Assembly: GCA_000934455.1 (NCBI GenBank)
Contig: KN884556.1
Location: 10,796-49,845 of the forward strand
Direction: 5' to 3'
Source of the DNA: Apostichopus parvimensis
Lineage: Eukaryota > Echinodermata > Holothuroidea > Aspidochirotida > Stichopodidae
DNA length: 39,050 nt
In this document: piece after piece, positions 22,501 through 30,470 of the stretch
Layout: each line of letters begins with the position of its first letter
Numbering within the stretch: the first letter of the stretch is position 1
The notes under the pieces: generated by a model
Seen by the model: the letters and a program-made list of their open reading frames with translations, nothing else
Told to the model about the DNA's origin: nothing
The model's database searches: none
Translations under genes and position numbers: made by a program

Positions 22501-24371
22501 ATACGCATATCTGTTTTATTGTTAGCCTCTATATAAGTGTCCGAATGTTTTAACTAAGAATACTCAAGCACAGTTTCTATACGGCCCACCCACTCCTCTA
22601 ATTTCCCCAACCCGCCTCCTCAGGTTGTCCCTTTTTGACATGTAAATCCAAAAATGATTACACAAACCAACAATTAATTTACACGTTAATACCCTATATG
22701 GCTTTCTATCAGCATATGTAAGCTACGTCTACCATCACAATGCTCTGGCGTGCTTTTATATCTTCACTTACATGTGTATAACAATGAATGAAGCAGAGCT
22801 TATAAATCAACTTAAAGTCATATTGTTTGCCCTACAAAATCATTTTACCCTTTTTTTTTCTAATTTCTAAGTGTACATTTCTAAATCATGAGACCTCAAA
22901 ATCAAAAATGATTAGATGCAACTGGGAAATGCCATTTCCGATATTCTGTGAGACAATTTTGCAAAACCAATCTTGCTACGCTACGCGCCAACCGTTGCTG
23001 GTGATCCGCTTAAATATTGTCATGATATTGTCATGATGGTCCATTTTAGGAAACGGTACATCCTCTAAAAATGCATTAATAATGACCCTGGCATATACGC
23101 ACATCAGAGCACCGATTTGTAATATTTGGGACAACACATGGTGTTCTCGGTGTTCCTCAAAAGCCCCTAGAGATTATATCCACATTACGGCCCTGATCTT
23201 TATTATATAGGTTGTATAGGTGTTATAGGTTTTGAAGTTTCCGATTACGTGAATGTGCCCAGATTAGTTAGATAGTCAGATGTAGTTATGATACCATATG
23301 TGTGCATGTAGTAGACATTGTATCACGAGATGATTTTTTCTGGGTGCAAAGTTTCAGTATGTTTCCGTTTTGGATTTAACTTTCAATTTTATTAAACATA
23401 ATAAGGCGCTAAAGTGACACCCGGATGAAATATATTCATGGCTGACATATCAATGCAAGGACCAAACAGGGGCAAACTTGAAGATTTCTAATTGTGACTC
23501 CACTACCTGGGCATCCGCCGGGGCTTTGGCACTAAACCCTATCAGGGGCTCTAAGGCGGCCCCTGGACCCCATTTGATAAAGGCTTTGCGTCACGGCGGT
23601 CGCGGACTCTTTCAGTTTTATCCAAGTTCAGTCTGTTATGCCCCCACCCCCTTCACTTTCATTCAGTTGGTACGTATGTATCAAATCAACGTTAGTTTTG
23701 CACAAAACAAGTAAAATCACTACAGCTAAAGTATGTTAATTGCCAAACAGTTATACGTAGTTCAATTTGTTTCCTACTTTTAGCTTGTTTTAGGATGAAA
23801 CGATACACATAGTTGGGTAATTGTTCAAATTTATGACACAGTGGTTGAAAACACTCATTAACTTCAAATACTAAATTGATTGTTTAGGGTGAAATTCACA
23901 TCGGAAATTTCAGTTTGTAATCATTGACCAGCTGCGTGGTAACGCGGTTAGGGATGGAGGTGCCCCCACATGCAAACGAAATTGTCAGATAACAGATCCT
24001 GTTTGCAACCACCCGCCTTCCCTCGCAAAGCATTTGACTCCTCTAAAACAAGAATTCTAGCTACGTTCCCGTCTATGGCACCTCTCTTTAGACAGTTATG
24101 ATAATTGTAACTTGTTGTCGTGATAAAGGCTGCATAAGCAATTGCATTGTACTTTTGTAACTGACAGTCGGATAGATAAATTTCGCATTCAAAAATGTAT
24201 ATGCATATCATCATGTAATTGAATACATTTGTTTAACACTTACATTCCTAGGTAGAAGATCAAACGAGTCTTCCACAGTTGTGTTCCGAGACGGTAATTC
24301 TACAGAGAACTGATAGTGAACAAGTCAAGAGGTCTACCCTAGTTCTCCTAGAACTGGCATCAAGCCACAAG
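12463..24371 (+). CDS. Ig(x4)-transmembrane-NACHT receptor (13 exons, 3' end open)
   Basis: Joining 12463-12544, 12696-13034, 14451-15107, 15794-16132, 16260-16376, 16834-16880, 17017-17037 (optional), 17461-17488, 17944-19460, 20117-20322, 20616-20692, 21138-21229 and 24252-24371 gives 3,642 nt, 1,214 codons, with no internal stop. Every junction is GT/AG and phase-matched. Order: signal peptide (aa 1-28), Ig1 (28-141), Ig2 and Ig3 (141-359), Ig4 (360-472), TM helix (about 482-505) followed by RCRKRR, a short tail, NACHT (P-loop 626-634, Walker B about 703-711, sensor TTRPS 739-743), helical region, then a C-terminal module that starts to repeat. By family knowledge NACHT is an ATP/GTP-driven oligomerising switch of NLR-type immune sensors, and Ig domains bind ligands at the cell surface. 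The receptor role is inferred. No stop codon or poly(A) site could be assigned, so the C-terminus is incomplete. Confidence 0.85.
12696..13034 (+). CDS. Exon 2: V-like Ig domain 1, lacking the second Cys
   Basis: Acceptor catctgcag at 12695 and donor gtaagt at 13035, both phase 1, as is typical of shuffled extracellular Ig exons. The B-strand Cys is in GIVQCSF and the core Trp in VAWYNV. An NGS glycosylation site sits in YPNGSLVI. The expected F-strand Y-x-C is replaced by YEAVYTVS, so the canonical disulfide cannot form. An extra upstream Cys (LSECSL) might compensate. V-type is assigned by spacing and pattern only. Confidence 0.75.
13035..14450 (+). other. Intron between Ig1 and Ig2 exons
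   Basis: 1.4 kb, phase 1, gtaagt...ctacag. The frames at 13241 and 14017 have no domain features. No embedded repeat was recognised apart from poly(T)/poly(A) tracts near 13214 and 13821. Confidence 0.7.
14451..15107 (+). CDS. Exon 3: Ig domains 2 (C2-like) and 3 (V-like)
   Basis: Acceptor ctacctacag ends 14450, donor gtaagc at 15108, phase 1 on both sides, 219 codons. Ig2 has EATCSTKESRPAIYLSW with its partner Cys in LTLLVCQASS. Ig3 has MYLSCNDR, the Trp in LLMWKR, and a canonical F strand HEGLYACLHDN. Several N-glycosylation sites are visible (NFT, NVT, NYT, NLT, NVS), supporting an extracellular location. Two Ig domains in one uninterrupted exon is unusual next to the one-domain exons on either side and suggests intron loss or duplication as a pair. 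Confidence 0.85.
15220..15415 (+). pseudogene. Relic or cryptic TM-plus-tail exon in the Ig3-Ig4 intron
   Basis: After an acceptor-like cataacatgttag, a phase-1 entry reads VHQDG, a TGA, then KIIVIFIMTASFAYGTIVF and LAAFCAIY, followed by a polar tail (SPQYFRHSVLRRPP) and a second TGA. It would be a TM exon giving a receptor without Ig4 or NACHT, but the in-frame TGA right before the helix blocks it. It may be a dead alternative exon or a chance hydrophobic frame. Confidence 0.25.
15794..16132 (+). CDS. Exon 4: C2-like Ig domain 4
   Basis: Acceptor catcatttcag ends 15793, donor gtaagtac at 16133, phase 1/1. The paired Cys are in DVLTCSVLGIRPEVTLEW and ITVECHAVGEN. The C-x(3-5)-RP-x-[VI]-x-L-x-[WF] pattern is shared with Ig2 of this gene and the second Ig of the divergent minus-strand gene. 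It is the membrane-proximal domain, followed directly by the TM exon. Confidence 0.85.
16260..16376 (+). CDS. Exon 5: transmembrane helix and stop-transfer
   Basis: Acceptor ttattctgcag ends 16259; donor gtaagg at 16377; phase 1/1. Acidic/basic RDRDSN is followed by about 24 hydrophobic residues (ILTIAIIVGALITLIVIISV and onward) and then RCRKRR, a classical type I stop-transfer. This places the Ig domains outside and the NACHT in the cytosol. A TM helix joined to NACHT is not the usual NLR arrangement. Confidence 0.85.
16499..16580. repeat. (TA)n microsatellite
   Basis: About 80 bases of uninterrupted AT alternation inside the intron between the TM exon and the next cytoplasmic exon. Length is likely polymorphic and may be mis-assembled. 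Confidence 0.95.
16834..16880 (+). CDS. Exon 6: juxtamembrane cytoplasmic tail
   Basis: Acceptor gttttatttcag ends 16833; donor gtaatg at 16881. It enters in phase 1, leaves in phase 0 and encodes ARRRKPIGIVINEVEE. It is basic at first and ends in acidic EVEE, which sets up the acidic flank for the DYVNM microexon that follows. Confidence 0.7.
17017..17037 (+). CDS. Putative 21-nt cassette microexon encoding DYVNMDH
   Basis: It follows aattggaccag and precedes gtgaaa. It is exactly 21 nt and phase 0/0, so it can be included or skipped without changing the frame. Joined to the previous exon it reads EEDYVNMDH, which fits both Y-x-x-M (PI3K p85 SH2) and Y-x-N (Grb2 SH2) phosphotyrosine motifs. 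The acceptor lacks a strong pyrimidine tract and the donor is only moderate, so the exon is a prediction. Without it EVEE joins TIPMMK directly. Confidence 0.4.
17461..17488 (+). CDS. Exon 8: short linker exon
   Basis: Acceptor ttgttctttacag ends 17460; donor gtaagt at 17489. The 28 nt enter in phase 0 and leave in phase 1, giving TIPMMKSDT and a split Cys codon completed by the NACHT exon. The phase bridge is needed to reach the NACHT frame, which supports it. Confidence 0.65.
17489..17943 (+). other. Intron before the NACHT exon
   Basis: 455 nt, phase 1. The 74-codon frame at 17758-17982 runs across the 3' splice site and is out of register with the NACHT frame, so it is not used. Confidence 0.6.
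17944..19460 (+). CDS. Exon 9: NACHT NTPase domain and helical region
   Basis: One 1,517-nt exon (acceptor ttgtattacag ends 17943, donor gtaatt at 19461), phase 1 in, phase 0 out. After a short Tyr-rich lead (KYEIFYDSV, MPYIKDRMY) comes the P-loop EGEPGYGKSTL (G at 18189), then Walker B VLVLLDGFDEYP with the extra acidic residue typical of NACHT, and sensor 1 ILTTRPS. The helical part has the ARKRYVEKA, PLFFVMFAH and FYHKLFCEWYAAHYVAE blocks usual between NACHT and the C-terminal sensor in NLR-type ATPases. Catalytic motifs look intact, so it should bind and probably hydrolyse ATP. The exon ends with LLQRSTLQILDVASKNQ, the first copy of a segment repeated in the last exon. Two short antisense reading frames over it are shadows. 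Confidence 0.93.
19461..20116 (+). other. Intron after the NACHT exon
   Basis: 656 nt, phase 0. Read-through from the NACHT exon adds VIKLPFIT and stops at 19487, so retention would give a receptor without the C-terminal module. Confidence 0.65.
20117..20322 (+). CDS. Exon 10: C-terminal module, first part
   Basis: Acceptor ttgtcttttag ends 20116; donor gtgagt at 20323; phase 0 in, phase 2 out. It continues from VASKNQ with VPISCLVLDKG and ends QECHNLKNLT, an LRR-like L-x-N-L-T ending. The alternation of short beta-like (VLSTIKTLEIRLEK) and helical stretches fits the horseshoe or LRR-like tail of NLR proteins; strict LRR consensus is weak. Confidence 0.75.
20616..20692 (+). CDS. Exon 11: C-terminal module, LRR-like part
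   Basis: Acceptor tttgccctcag ends 20615; donor gtaaga at 20693; phase 2 in, phase 1 out. It encodes FIDCLLPLSFSLKFLSSVMK, completing LKNLTFIDCLLP, which resembles an LRR strand and turn. Phases match both neighbours. Confidence 0.7.
21138..21229 (+). CDS. Exon 12: C-terminal module, last part of first cycle
   Basis: Acceptor cgtctttttcag ends 21137; donor gtaagt at 21230; phase 1 in, phase 0 out. It encodes HEFCLNISKGTWKF followed by GNPQDYLVLT. It closes the first cycle of the repeated C-terminal block before the 3-kb intron. Confidence 0.65.
21230..24251 (+). other. 3-kb intron with dispersed-repeat relics
   Basis: Largest intron of the model. It includes a poly(C) run (about 21413-21426), a stretch with gggggacagggggacatgt (about 21804) and a GC-rich block (about 23500-23610, with ggcggcccctggacccc). 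Both GC-rich stretches stand out in base composition and look like old mobile-element fragments. The 78-codon frame at 23478 is part of that block, not a gene. Confidence 0.4.
24252..24371 (+). CDS. Exon 13: start of second C-terminal repeat cycle
   Basis: Acceptor tacattcctag ends 24251; donor gtaagt at 24372; exactly 40 codons, phase 0/0. Its end (SEQVKRSTLVLLELASSHK) is clearly related to the end of the NACHT exon (SKLLQRSTLQILDVASKNQ). A second cycle of the module therefore begins here and more exons should follow. If unspliced, the frame meets a stop shortly downstream. Confidence 0.65.
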
Positions 24372-27012
24372 GTAAGTCACTTCTACTTAAACACATCAAG
24401 CATGTAACTACGTCATTTAAGTTTTCTCTTTTCTCTTTACCAATCGTATGTGTGCTTTAAGTTACCAGTCAAACCAGATTTAACAATGTAAGGTAAATAA
24501 TATACCAAGTTATAGGATTTATACATAACGACTAAGTATCTTATCATAACTTTTTTATTCGACTTGTTTATTAGTTTGAAAGGCACTAAGTTACTCAATA
24601 TATATATATAGATAATATACATACTTTAATGAAGACGCGAAAGAACCCGATGGGCGACAAAAATTGCAGCATTATTTCGGAACCAGCATACACAGTCATT
24701 TTCTTTGCGACTTTGGCCTCGTGGTAATAATTATGATGTAACTAATAGGGTATTCAGGTTACTGTGTAATGACCATAGACCTTAACGAAGAATGAAATGA
24801 TGTTTTATTGTCATAAAGAGGTAGAGTATCCGTGAATAACATCATCAGGTGACGGAATCTCAGCTGTAAATAACTAGTTATCTCTAGGGTCACTTTTAAT
24901 TATTTCAACATTGCAATAAAATACACTGCGAGAATGAGAAGCAGAAAGTTCTGTATTTATTATGGAATCCTACCCGCAATAACTTCTATGATCTTACCGG
25001 TTGAAGTTCGTATTCATTATCACATGTACATAATCTGTGGTATTTTGAATTATAATAGGTTACCATAAACGGTAAGTACACGTTGGGAGAATTTTTTTTC
25101 TACTTTGCATGGTTCATATTACGACATATGTCTGATAAAACATGCAGAAAATTCGTTACTTCACAAACCGGCCCTTAAACATTACTGTAATGTAGGCTAT
25201 TTGTGTCATCTTATATACGTCATTGTATATAGGAATTGCCCTAGGGCTGAACTGTACAGTAGTAACTGTCAACATCCACAACATTTTTGGGAATTGTAAT
25301 TGATAACAAACTAAATTGAAAAGAGCATTTTTCACATATATACAAAACAATATCCCGTGTTAATGGTGTTATCTACAAAGTAAAGAACTTTCTCTCCAAA
25401 ACCGTGCCCATAATGATTTATAATTCTTTAATTCTTCCTAATCTTAATTAAAGCTGATTACTTGGGAAATGCTCAAAATATTCTCTTAAATAATCTGCAT
25501 CTCTTTCAGAAAAAAAAATGTTATCAGAATGATATACGATGTCTCATACTTTTCTCATAGCATTCTTTTGTTTAAAGATTCGAACATTTTAAATGTTTTC
25601 GATCTTCTATAGCAACCAAGTTGAGTTTTTATGTAAAAATGTCATCATGGACTTTTATCAAAAAGCTTTGACTCGTTATGCACTTATAACTGCACCATTC
25701 TTAATAACGATACTCGCTCAAAAAACTATATGCATGTAGTCAACTCAAGGAAAAAACTAAATAATTGCAAATTCATAATCGTGGTGTCATCCTCTGGAAT
25801 TCACTCCCAAGCAATTTAAAATATTCAAAATCCTTGCATTATTTGAAAATGTCACTGTAACGCCACCACACTCAAACGTCACCATTCAAAATCATCTAAA
25901 TAAGCTATTCCTTCCTCCACATTTTTTTTCTCAAAAAAAATAACACATGATTTGTGTATGTATGTATTTGTGTACTTGTGTATATATGTTTAATGCATAT
26001 GTGTGTATATACAAATGTTTACGAGTTTTATTGTATATGTGCATTTAGTGGTAAATTTTTGTATGTCAAGGAAGTCAGAATTGTCATGTAGTTAGGTTTA
26101 ACTTGTTCCACGACCCTGTTTTTTTTTGTGTGGGGGTGGGCGGGGAGAGGAAGGCAGTTGGTGAATCCAGCCACAACAAGAAACAAACACACTGTGACTT
26201 AATGTGACCTTTGATATTCTCAAGTTAGAACTTATCCACAATATTCCAGAACAGAAACAACTCCAGAGAACTTGCAGAGTTGGATTTCAATTATTAAATT
26301 TGATCAAAGTTTGTTTTTCAACTCATAGGCTAGGACCTCTCTTCAGCCGGACCTAAACATGCTTAGACTTAACCAATGTCATGTTTCAATGAGTATTGCT
26401 ACTGAAGACCTTGGACTTTACACTGTACTCTATAGATAGGACTATAGATGATCTAAGTATACCCAATACTAACTTCAACTTCGACGTTATGATACCCCCT
26501 GTCCTTTCATATACATAGCCTGACGTTACAGTAAGCCTACGAAAGGAACATATGCGATACGTGGAATTTCTTCTTTGACAATTGCTATATACCCAGTCTG
26601 TTTCTTTCAGTATCCTGCTCATCAACTGGAATATGTTCCAATATATTCATAGTTTGCAAGCCAGTATTGTAGCTTCTGGGAATCACGCCAAACAAACATG
26701 GAAGCGCAACAGTTCTTCAAAAGCGGATTCAAATGTTTTGCTGGGTTTTTTTTTATTGCGTAATTGAGACTTGCCCAAGTCGTTTCATTCGCTACAAGAA
26801 AAATCCCCTCTGGTGTAGGCATATCGGTCATTTGATAAATCTCGTCAACTCAACATTTTGAAAAAATATAAGATTAATTACTTTTGTATCAGAATGTCAT
26901 CAATATACCATTTTGCAACAAAATGATGAATTGCAGCAAAATTGCAGAGGAAGGATCCTAACATTTTGATAACACCTTTACGACTTCATATTTGCTATTG
27001 TTATGTTTTTAG
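24372..27012. other. Intron or 3' flank of the NACHT receptor
   Basis: No domain-bearing frame. It holds the 13-nt candidate exon at 25059 and an aataaa at about 24915. If exon 13 were retained rather than spliced, this could serve as poly(A) signal. CA/TG-rich simple sequence lies around 25950-26050. Confidence 0.35.
25059..25071 (+). other. Candidate 13-nt exon or exon relic
   Basis: Between aattataatag and gtaagt lie 13 nt reading VTIN plus a phase-1 base. In position and start it resembles the beginning of exon 10 (VPIS), which also follows this block. It may be a truncated relic of that exon, a true microexon, or the start of a terminal exon: read-through stays open to a TAA near 25175. 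Low certainty. Confidence 0.2.
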
Positions 27013-27052
27013 AATGCAGCAAGCAGCTTAAAGCAGCTGTCAAGACAGCGTG
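27013..27052 (+). other. Candidate downstream exon of the NACHT receptor
   Basis: Acceptor ttatgtttttag ends 27012 and donor gtaaga lies at 27053, framing 40 nt. Joined in phase 0 to exon 13 it reads NAASSLKQLSRQR; joined in phase 1 to the 13-nt candidate it reads CSKQLKAAVKTA. Both are open, so the sequence cannot decide. Included only because it is the one other well-framed segment on this strand before the window changes character. Confidence 0.2.
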
Positions 27053-27800
27053 GTAAGAATATCTTACCCTAAAAAGTTGACATTTTATAAGAAATTGAAT
27101 AAATAAAAGCCTGGAAGGGAGCCAACATTTTTCATTTTTTTTTTTTTAAATGACAAGATTAGTAAATTGTCATTTCTACATTTCTCAGCAAAAATGTCAA
27201 ATTGGTCCTTTGGAAAAGAAGTCAACGTTGAAACATTGTTCTGACAATTGTTAAATTAACAATTTAGAAAGATGCAATGAACTTTTGAATCCACCAGCAA
27301 TTGTTGGCAGAGCAAATGGGTCGTAGAAAGTTGTCAGTTGAACATTTATCAGAGAATTGTAAAATTCTACCTTTGGATACACTGCAAAAATTGACCTCAT
27401 GTCCAATATTGAGTATAGTCAACAACCTCAAAAAGGTATCATAAAATGAAGTTGGTAAAACTACTCATTCAATGGTTTGGTAAAAATATGACAATTTCTC
27501 AGGTAAATATCGTTGAATGATTGCTGGGAGTTTCTTCACCAACAGTGTTGGGTAAAAGCTTGCCCATTAGTTGCGCACAATCATACCATATCATTGGGCA
27601 TATTTTTAACCAATTATACAGCAGGTCCCTGTTAATAATTTATTTCCTTTTGCTGAGCCATGCATGATATTCATTCCTTTTGAAAATTTGAGAACCAAAC
27701 GCGACTGAAGCAATGTCATTCTTTCACAATTATTTATTTGCCTATACAAGCAGATAACAAAGGAACGTAATCAGGGACAGATACCAGATAAAAGAAAACA

Positions 27801-28660
27801 GTTAGAATGCACAAATGCATTGTTATTTCGATGATGTAACATGAGCAGTTTTCTTCATGGATCTGACGTAATGTATAGTGAGGTTGTACAACATACTTGA
27901 TCTTACTAATACAATGAAAAGCAGTGTGATGTAACAAACAATAAATTCGCAATAACACATGATGTCCTGAAATGACCACTGACCTCAACAAAAGGCTTAA
28001 TGTTCTAAATGTAATACATCAACATAGTAAATATGACATATGTCATTGTTGAAATATTGTGTGAAACATGGTTTTCACAATTTGACCCAAGGTGAACTAA
28101 AACGACCATTGACCCATCGCCTACAACATTAGGCTTCTTGTGGAACAATTGCATATGTATGTATTGCAATATGCGATCTATCCATGCTTCCCTTGCGATA
28201 ATAAGGAAGGTAATTTAGTTTCGAGCGACTGGTAAGAGGGTAGTGAAGTAAATATTTGGCGTCTTGTTACTTCAAATGACCTTTGACCTCCACCAAAACT
28301 ATGGGCTTCTTGTACTCAATCTGGTACTTCCACACATCAAATATGAGGGCTGCCCAAGCTTTCCTTCTTGAGATATCGTATTTACAAGGTTTTCACAACT
28401 TGACCTCTGGTGACCCCAACATACCTTTAATCTCCACAGAAAACAACTGGTTTTTTTTTTACTAAATGTTTTACACATTTATCCTAAGTACGAGATCTGT
28501 CCAAGCTTACTTTCTTAAGATATCGTGTTTACAATATTTTCACAATGTTAATGCTGGTGACCCCAAATGATCTTTGACCTCCACAAAAAAAAGTATTAGG
28601 ATTCTTGTACTCAAGGTGGTACTTCTACACACCAATAATTAGGTCTGCTCAAGCTTCTCT
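27801..28660. repeat. Dispersed repeat element A with internal tandem subunits
   Basis: Starts near gttagaatgc and includes gagcagttttcttcatg, matching element B at 35.65 kb. It then has several roughly 120-150-bp subunits built of 'tttacaaggttttcacaa', 'tgaccccaaatgacctttg', 'acctccaccaaaa' and 'aggcttcttgtactcaa' in the same order. Subunit copies at about 28030, 28260, 28380 and 28560 have drifted to different degrees. Confidence 0.75.
28277..28289 (-). promoter_or_regulatory. Perfect DR1 nuclear-receptor-type site within repeat A
   Basis: TGACCTTTGACCT is the reverse complement of AGGTCAAAGGTCA, a direct repeat of AGGTCA with one-base spacing, the known HNF4/RXR/PPAR-type element. One-mismatch copy at 28568-28580 (TGATCTTTGACCT). 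Presence is seen; function is not shown. Confidence 0.5.
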
Positions 28661-29175
28661 TCTAATTTTACAGTAAATAAATTTCTGTCTTTCACTTGCA
28701 ACAGCTTTTCTCCATTAAACCCACCTGGTCAGGGTGTATTTAGAAAAAGAAACATTAAAGTTTGTTTTCCGAAATTCATCAGCAAGCACGTATTGAGACT
28801 TTAAGTACCAGTCGATTGGAACTGAATATTCATCACAAATACATTCAACAAGAGTGATGCATTACTGTGCTCACTATGTTGTGATGTTTTCAGGAACCAC
28901 GGGTGAGCATGTAAGCATTTTAATGACATATCTTTAAAATCAATGCACTCTGTCTACAAAGACAATTGCACCATACTATATCAATAGTTTACAAATTGTT
29001 CTAGACAACACAATACAAACCAACCACACAATGGAAGCTTTAATTACAGTGTTACAAACACTAAATAATAAACATAATTTATGTGCAAAAGAGAACTTTT
29101 CAGTTTATATGAACAAACTGAGCTTAAATTAATCAAACAATTACCAGTTGTGTGTCTATGAAAGATGATAAAGCA

Positions 29176-29264
29176 TTATTTTTGGTGCATCTTCCTCCGT
29201 TTTCCCTTGTTGCAATTGTCAAACAGCAGTGGTAGAACAAAGAGTACCAGATCATCGTGTTCAC
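29176..29264 (-). pseudogene. Last exon of the decayed gene
   Basis: Acceptor TGTTATTCTTACAG, then EHDDLVLFVLPLLFDNC and a basic tail NKGKRRKMHQK ending in TAA. Continues ILLIG of the previous exon in frame. Confidence 0.6.
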
Positions 29265-29920
29265 CTGTAAGAATAACACATGTTAAGTTGACGGTCATAA
29301 CAGTTGACAAATTCATAAGCATGACATTCACAACCAACTGCACATTACATGCCAGAAAATTCAAATTTAAAGGATATTACTTGCCCATCAGCAGTTTACT
29401 TACATCAGCTAGCTCAATATTACATTGTTAGAATCATTGGGGAAAATGTTTTTGGGAAAAGACAATTCTTTAAGAAAAGCAAATTTGACGGTGCTTGGAT
29501 TCAGAAAAGCTGATACGTTTACTGAAAGCAGTAATTTTGATTTGTGTAAATCAACGTTTAAAACATTTAACTCTCACATAGAGGTATCATTCTGTTACCA
29601 ACATGCACAGTTACACATCAAGTACATGCAAATCTGAATGCAAACAAAGTTTACCATATGTACATTTTACAATAAATGCTAATATTTGGAAGGCCTAGAT
29701 GGACCTTGACATCGCCTTTACTTGGTTAACATATAAGTGGTGATGTACCAGGTACTTTTATATCTTTGGTCCAAAACACAAGATGTCACCATAACATTAT
29801 GTAGTGTAAATGTTTGCTTATCACAACACTATTACACTGCTTTTAATTATTAATACACATATGTGGCAGGTTGAAATCTTCCTCCTGATAAGTACAACCA
29901 TTTAAAAACAATCAACTTAC

Positions 29921-30038
29921 CAATTAATAAGATATCCTTTCCTGAAGGCTCCTCCACTTCTCTACAAGATTCCCTGTATTTGGAGAATACACCCATTGAA
30001 ATTCCTGTTGCAGCTGTTGGAGGAATACGATGAACCAA
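29921..30038 (-). pseudogene. Penultimate exon of the decayed gene
   Basis: Acceptor AACATTATAG, donor GTAAGT, 118 nt open: LVHRIPPTAATGISMGVF, SKYRESCREVEEPSGKD, ILLIG. Phase 1 out fits the last exon exactly. Confidence 0.6.
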
Positions 30039-30301
30039 CTATAATGTTGAAATTAGCCGCACAATACATCACAAAGAAAACAAAAACATAAGATTAACTA
30101 AAAAAGATGTAACACCTCAAATTGTCTATCACAATAACTTTAATCCATAATTTTCAAACAATAAAACTCTTCTTGTTGTGCATGATTAGTAGAGGTATTT
30201 GTAAACATAATTATATAATAATACATAGTTAGCTTACCAGCATATAAGTATTAACATTCATTCTTGCACAAAAGAAGATAGGATATTATGCATTCTAATC
30301 T

Positions 30302-30470
30302 CATTGTTGACGGATCAAGTAGTCTGGGAAACTCCAGAAAGATGTCATATACTGTATGTTGCTTTTCTCTTTTCCACTCTCTTTTGTAATCAAAATTTGC
30401 CTCCACGTACTCCTTCACAGCATCGGCTGGCCCTGGGTTGCTCTTCAGCCACTCAACTATACTTTCAGAT
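30302..30470 (-). pseudogene. Decayed exon with a frame change at its start
   Basis: Reads SIVEWLKSNPGPADAVKEY, then KREWKREKQHTVYDIFLEF and PRLLDPST. Upstream coding (VDSDQPRVELTTDLK) continues in a different frame with a one-base shift at about 30470. Confidence 0.55.
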
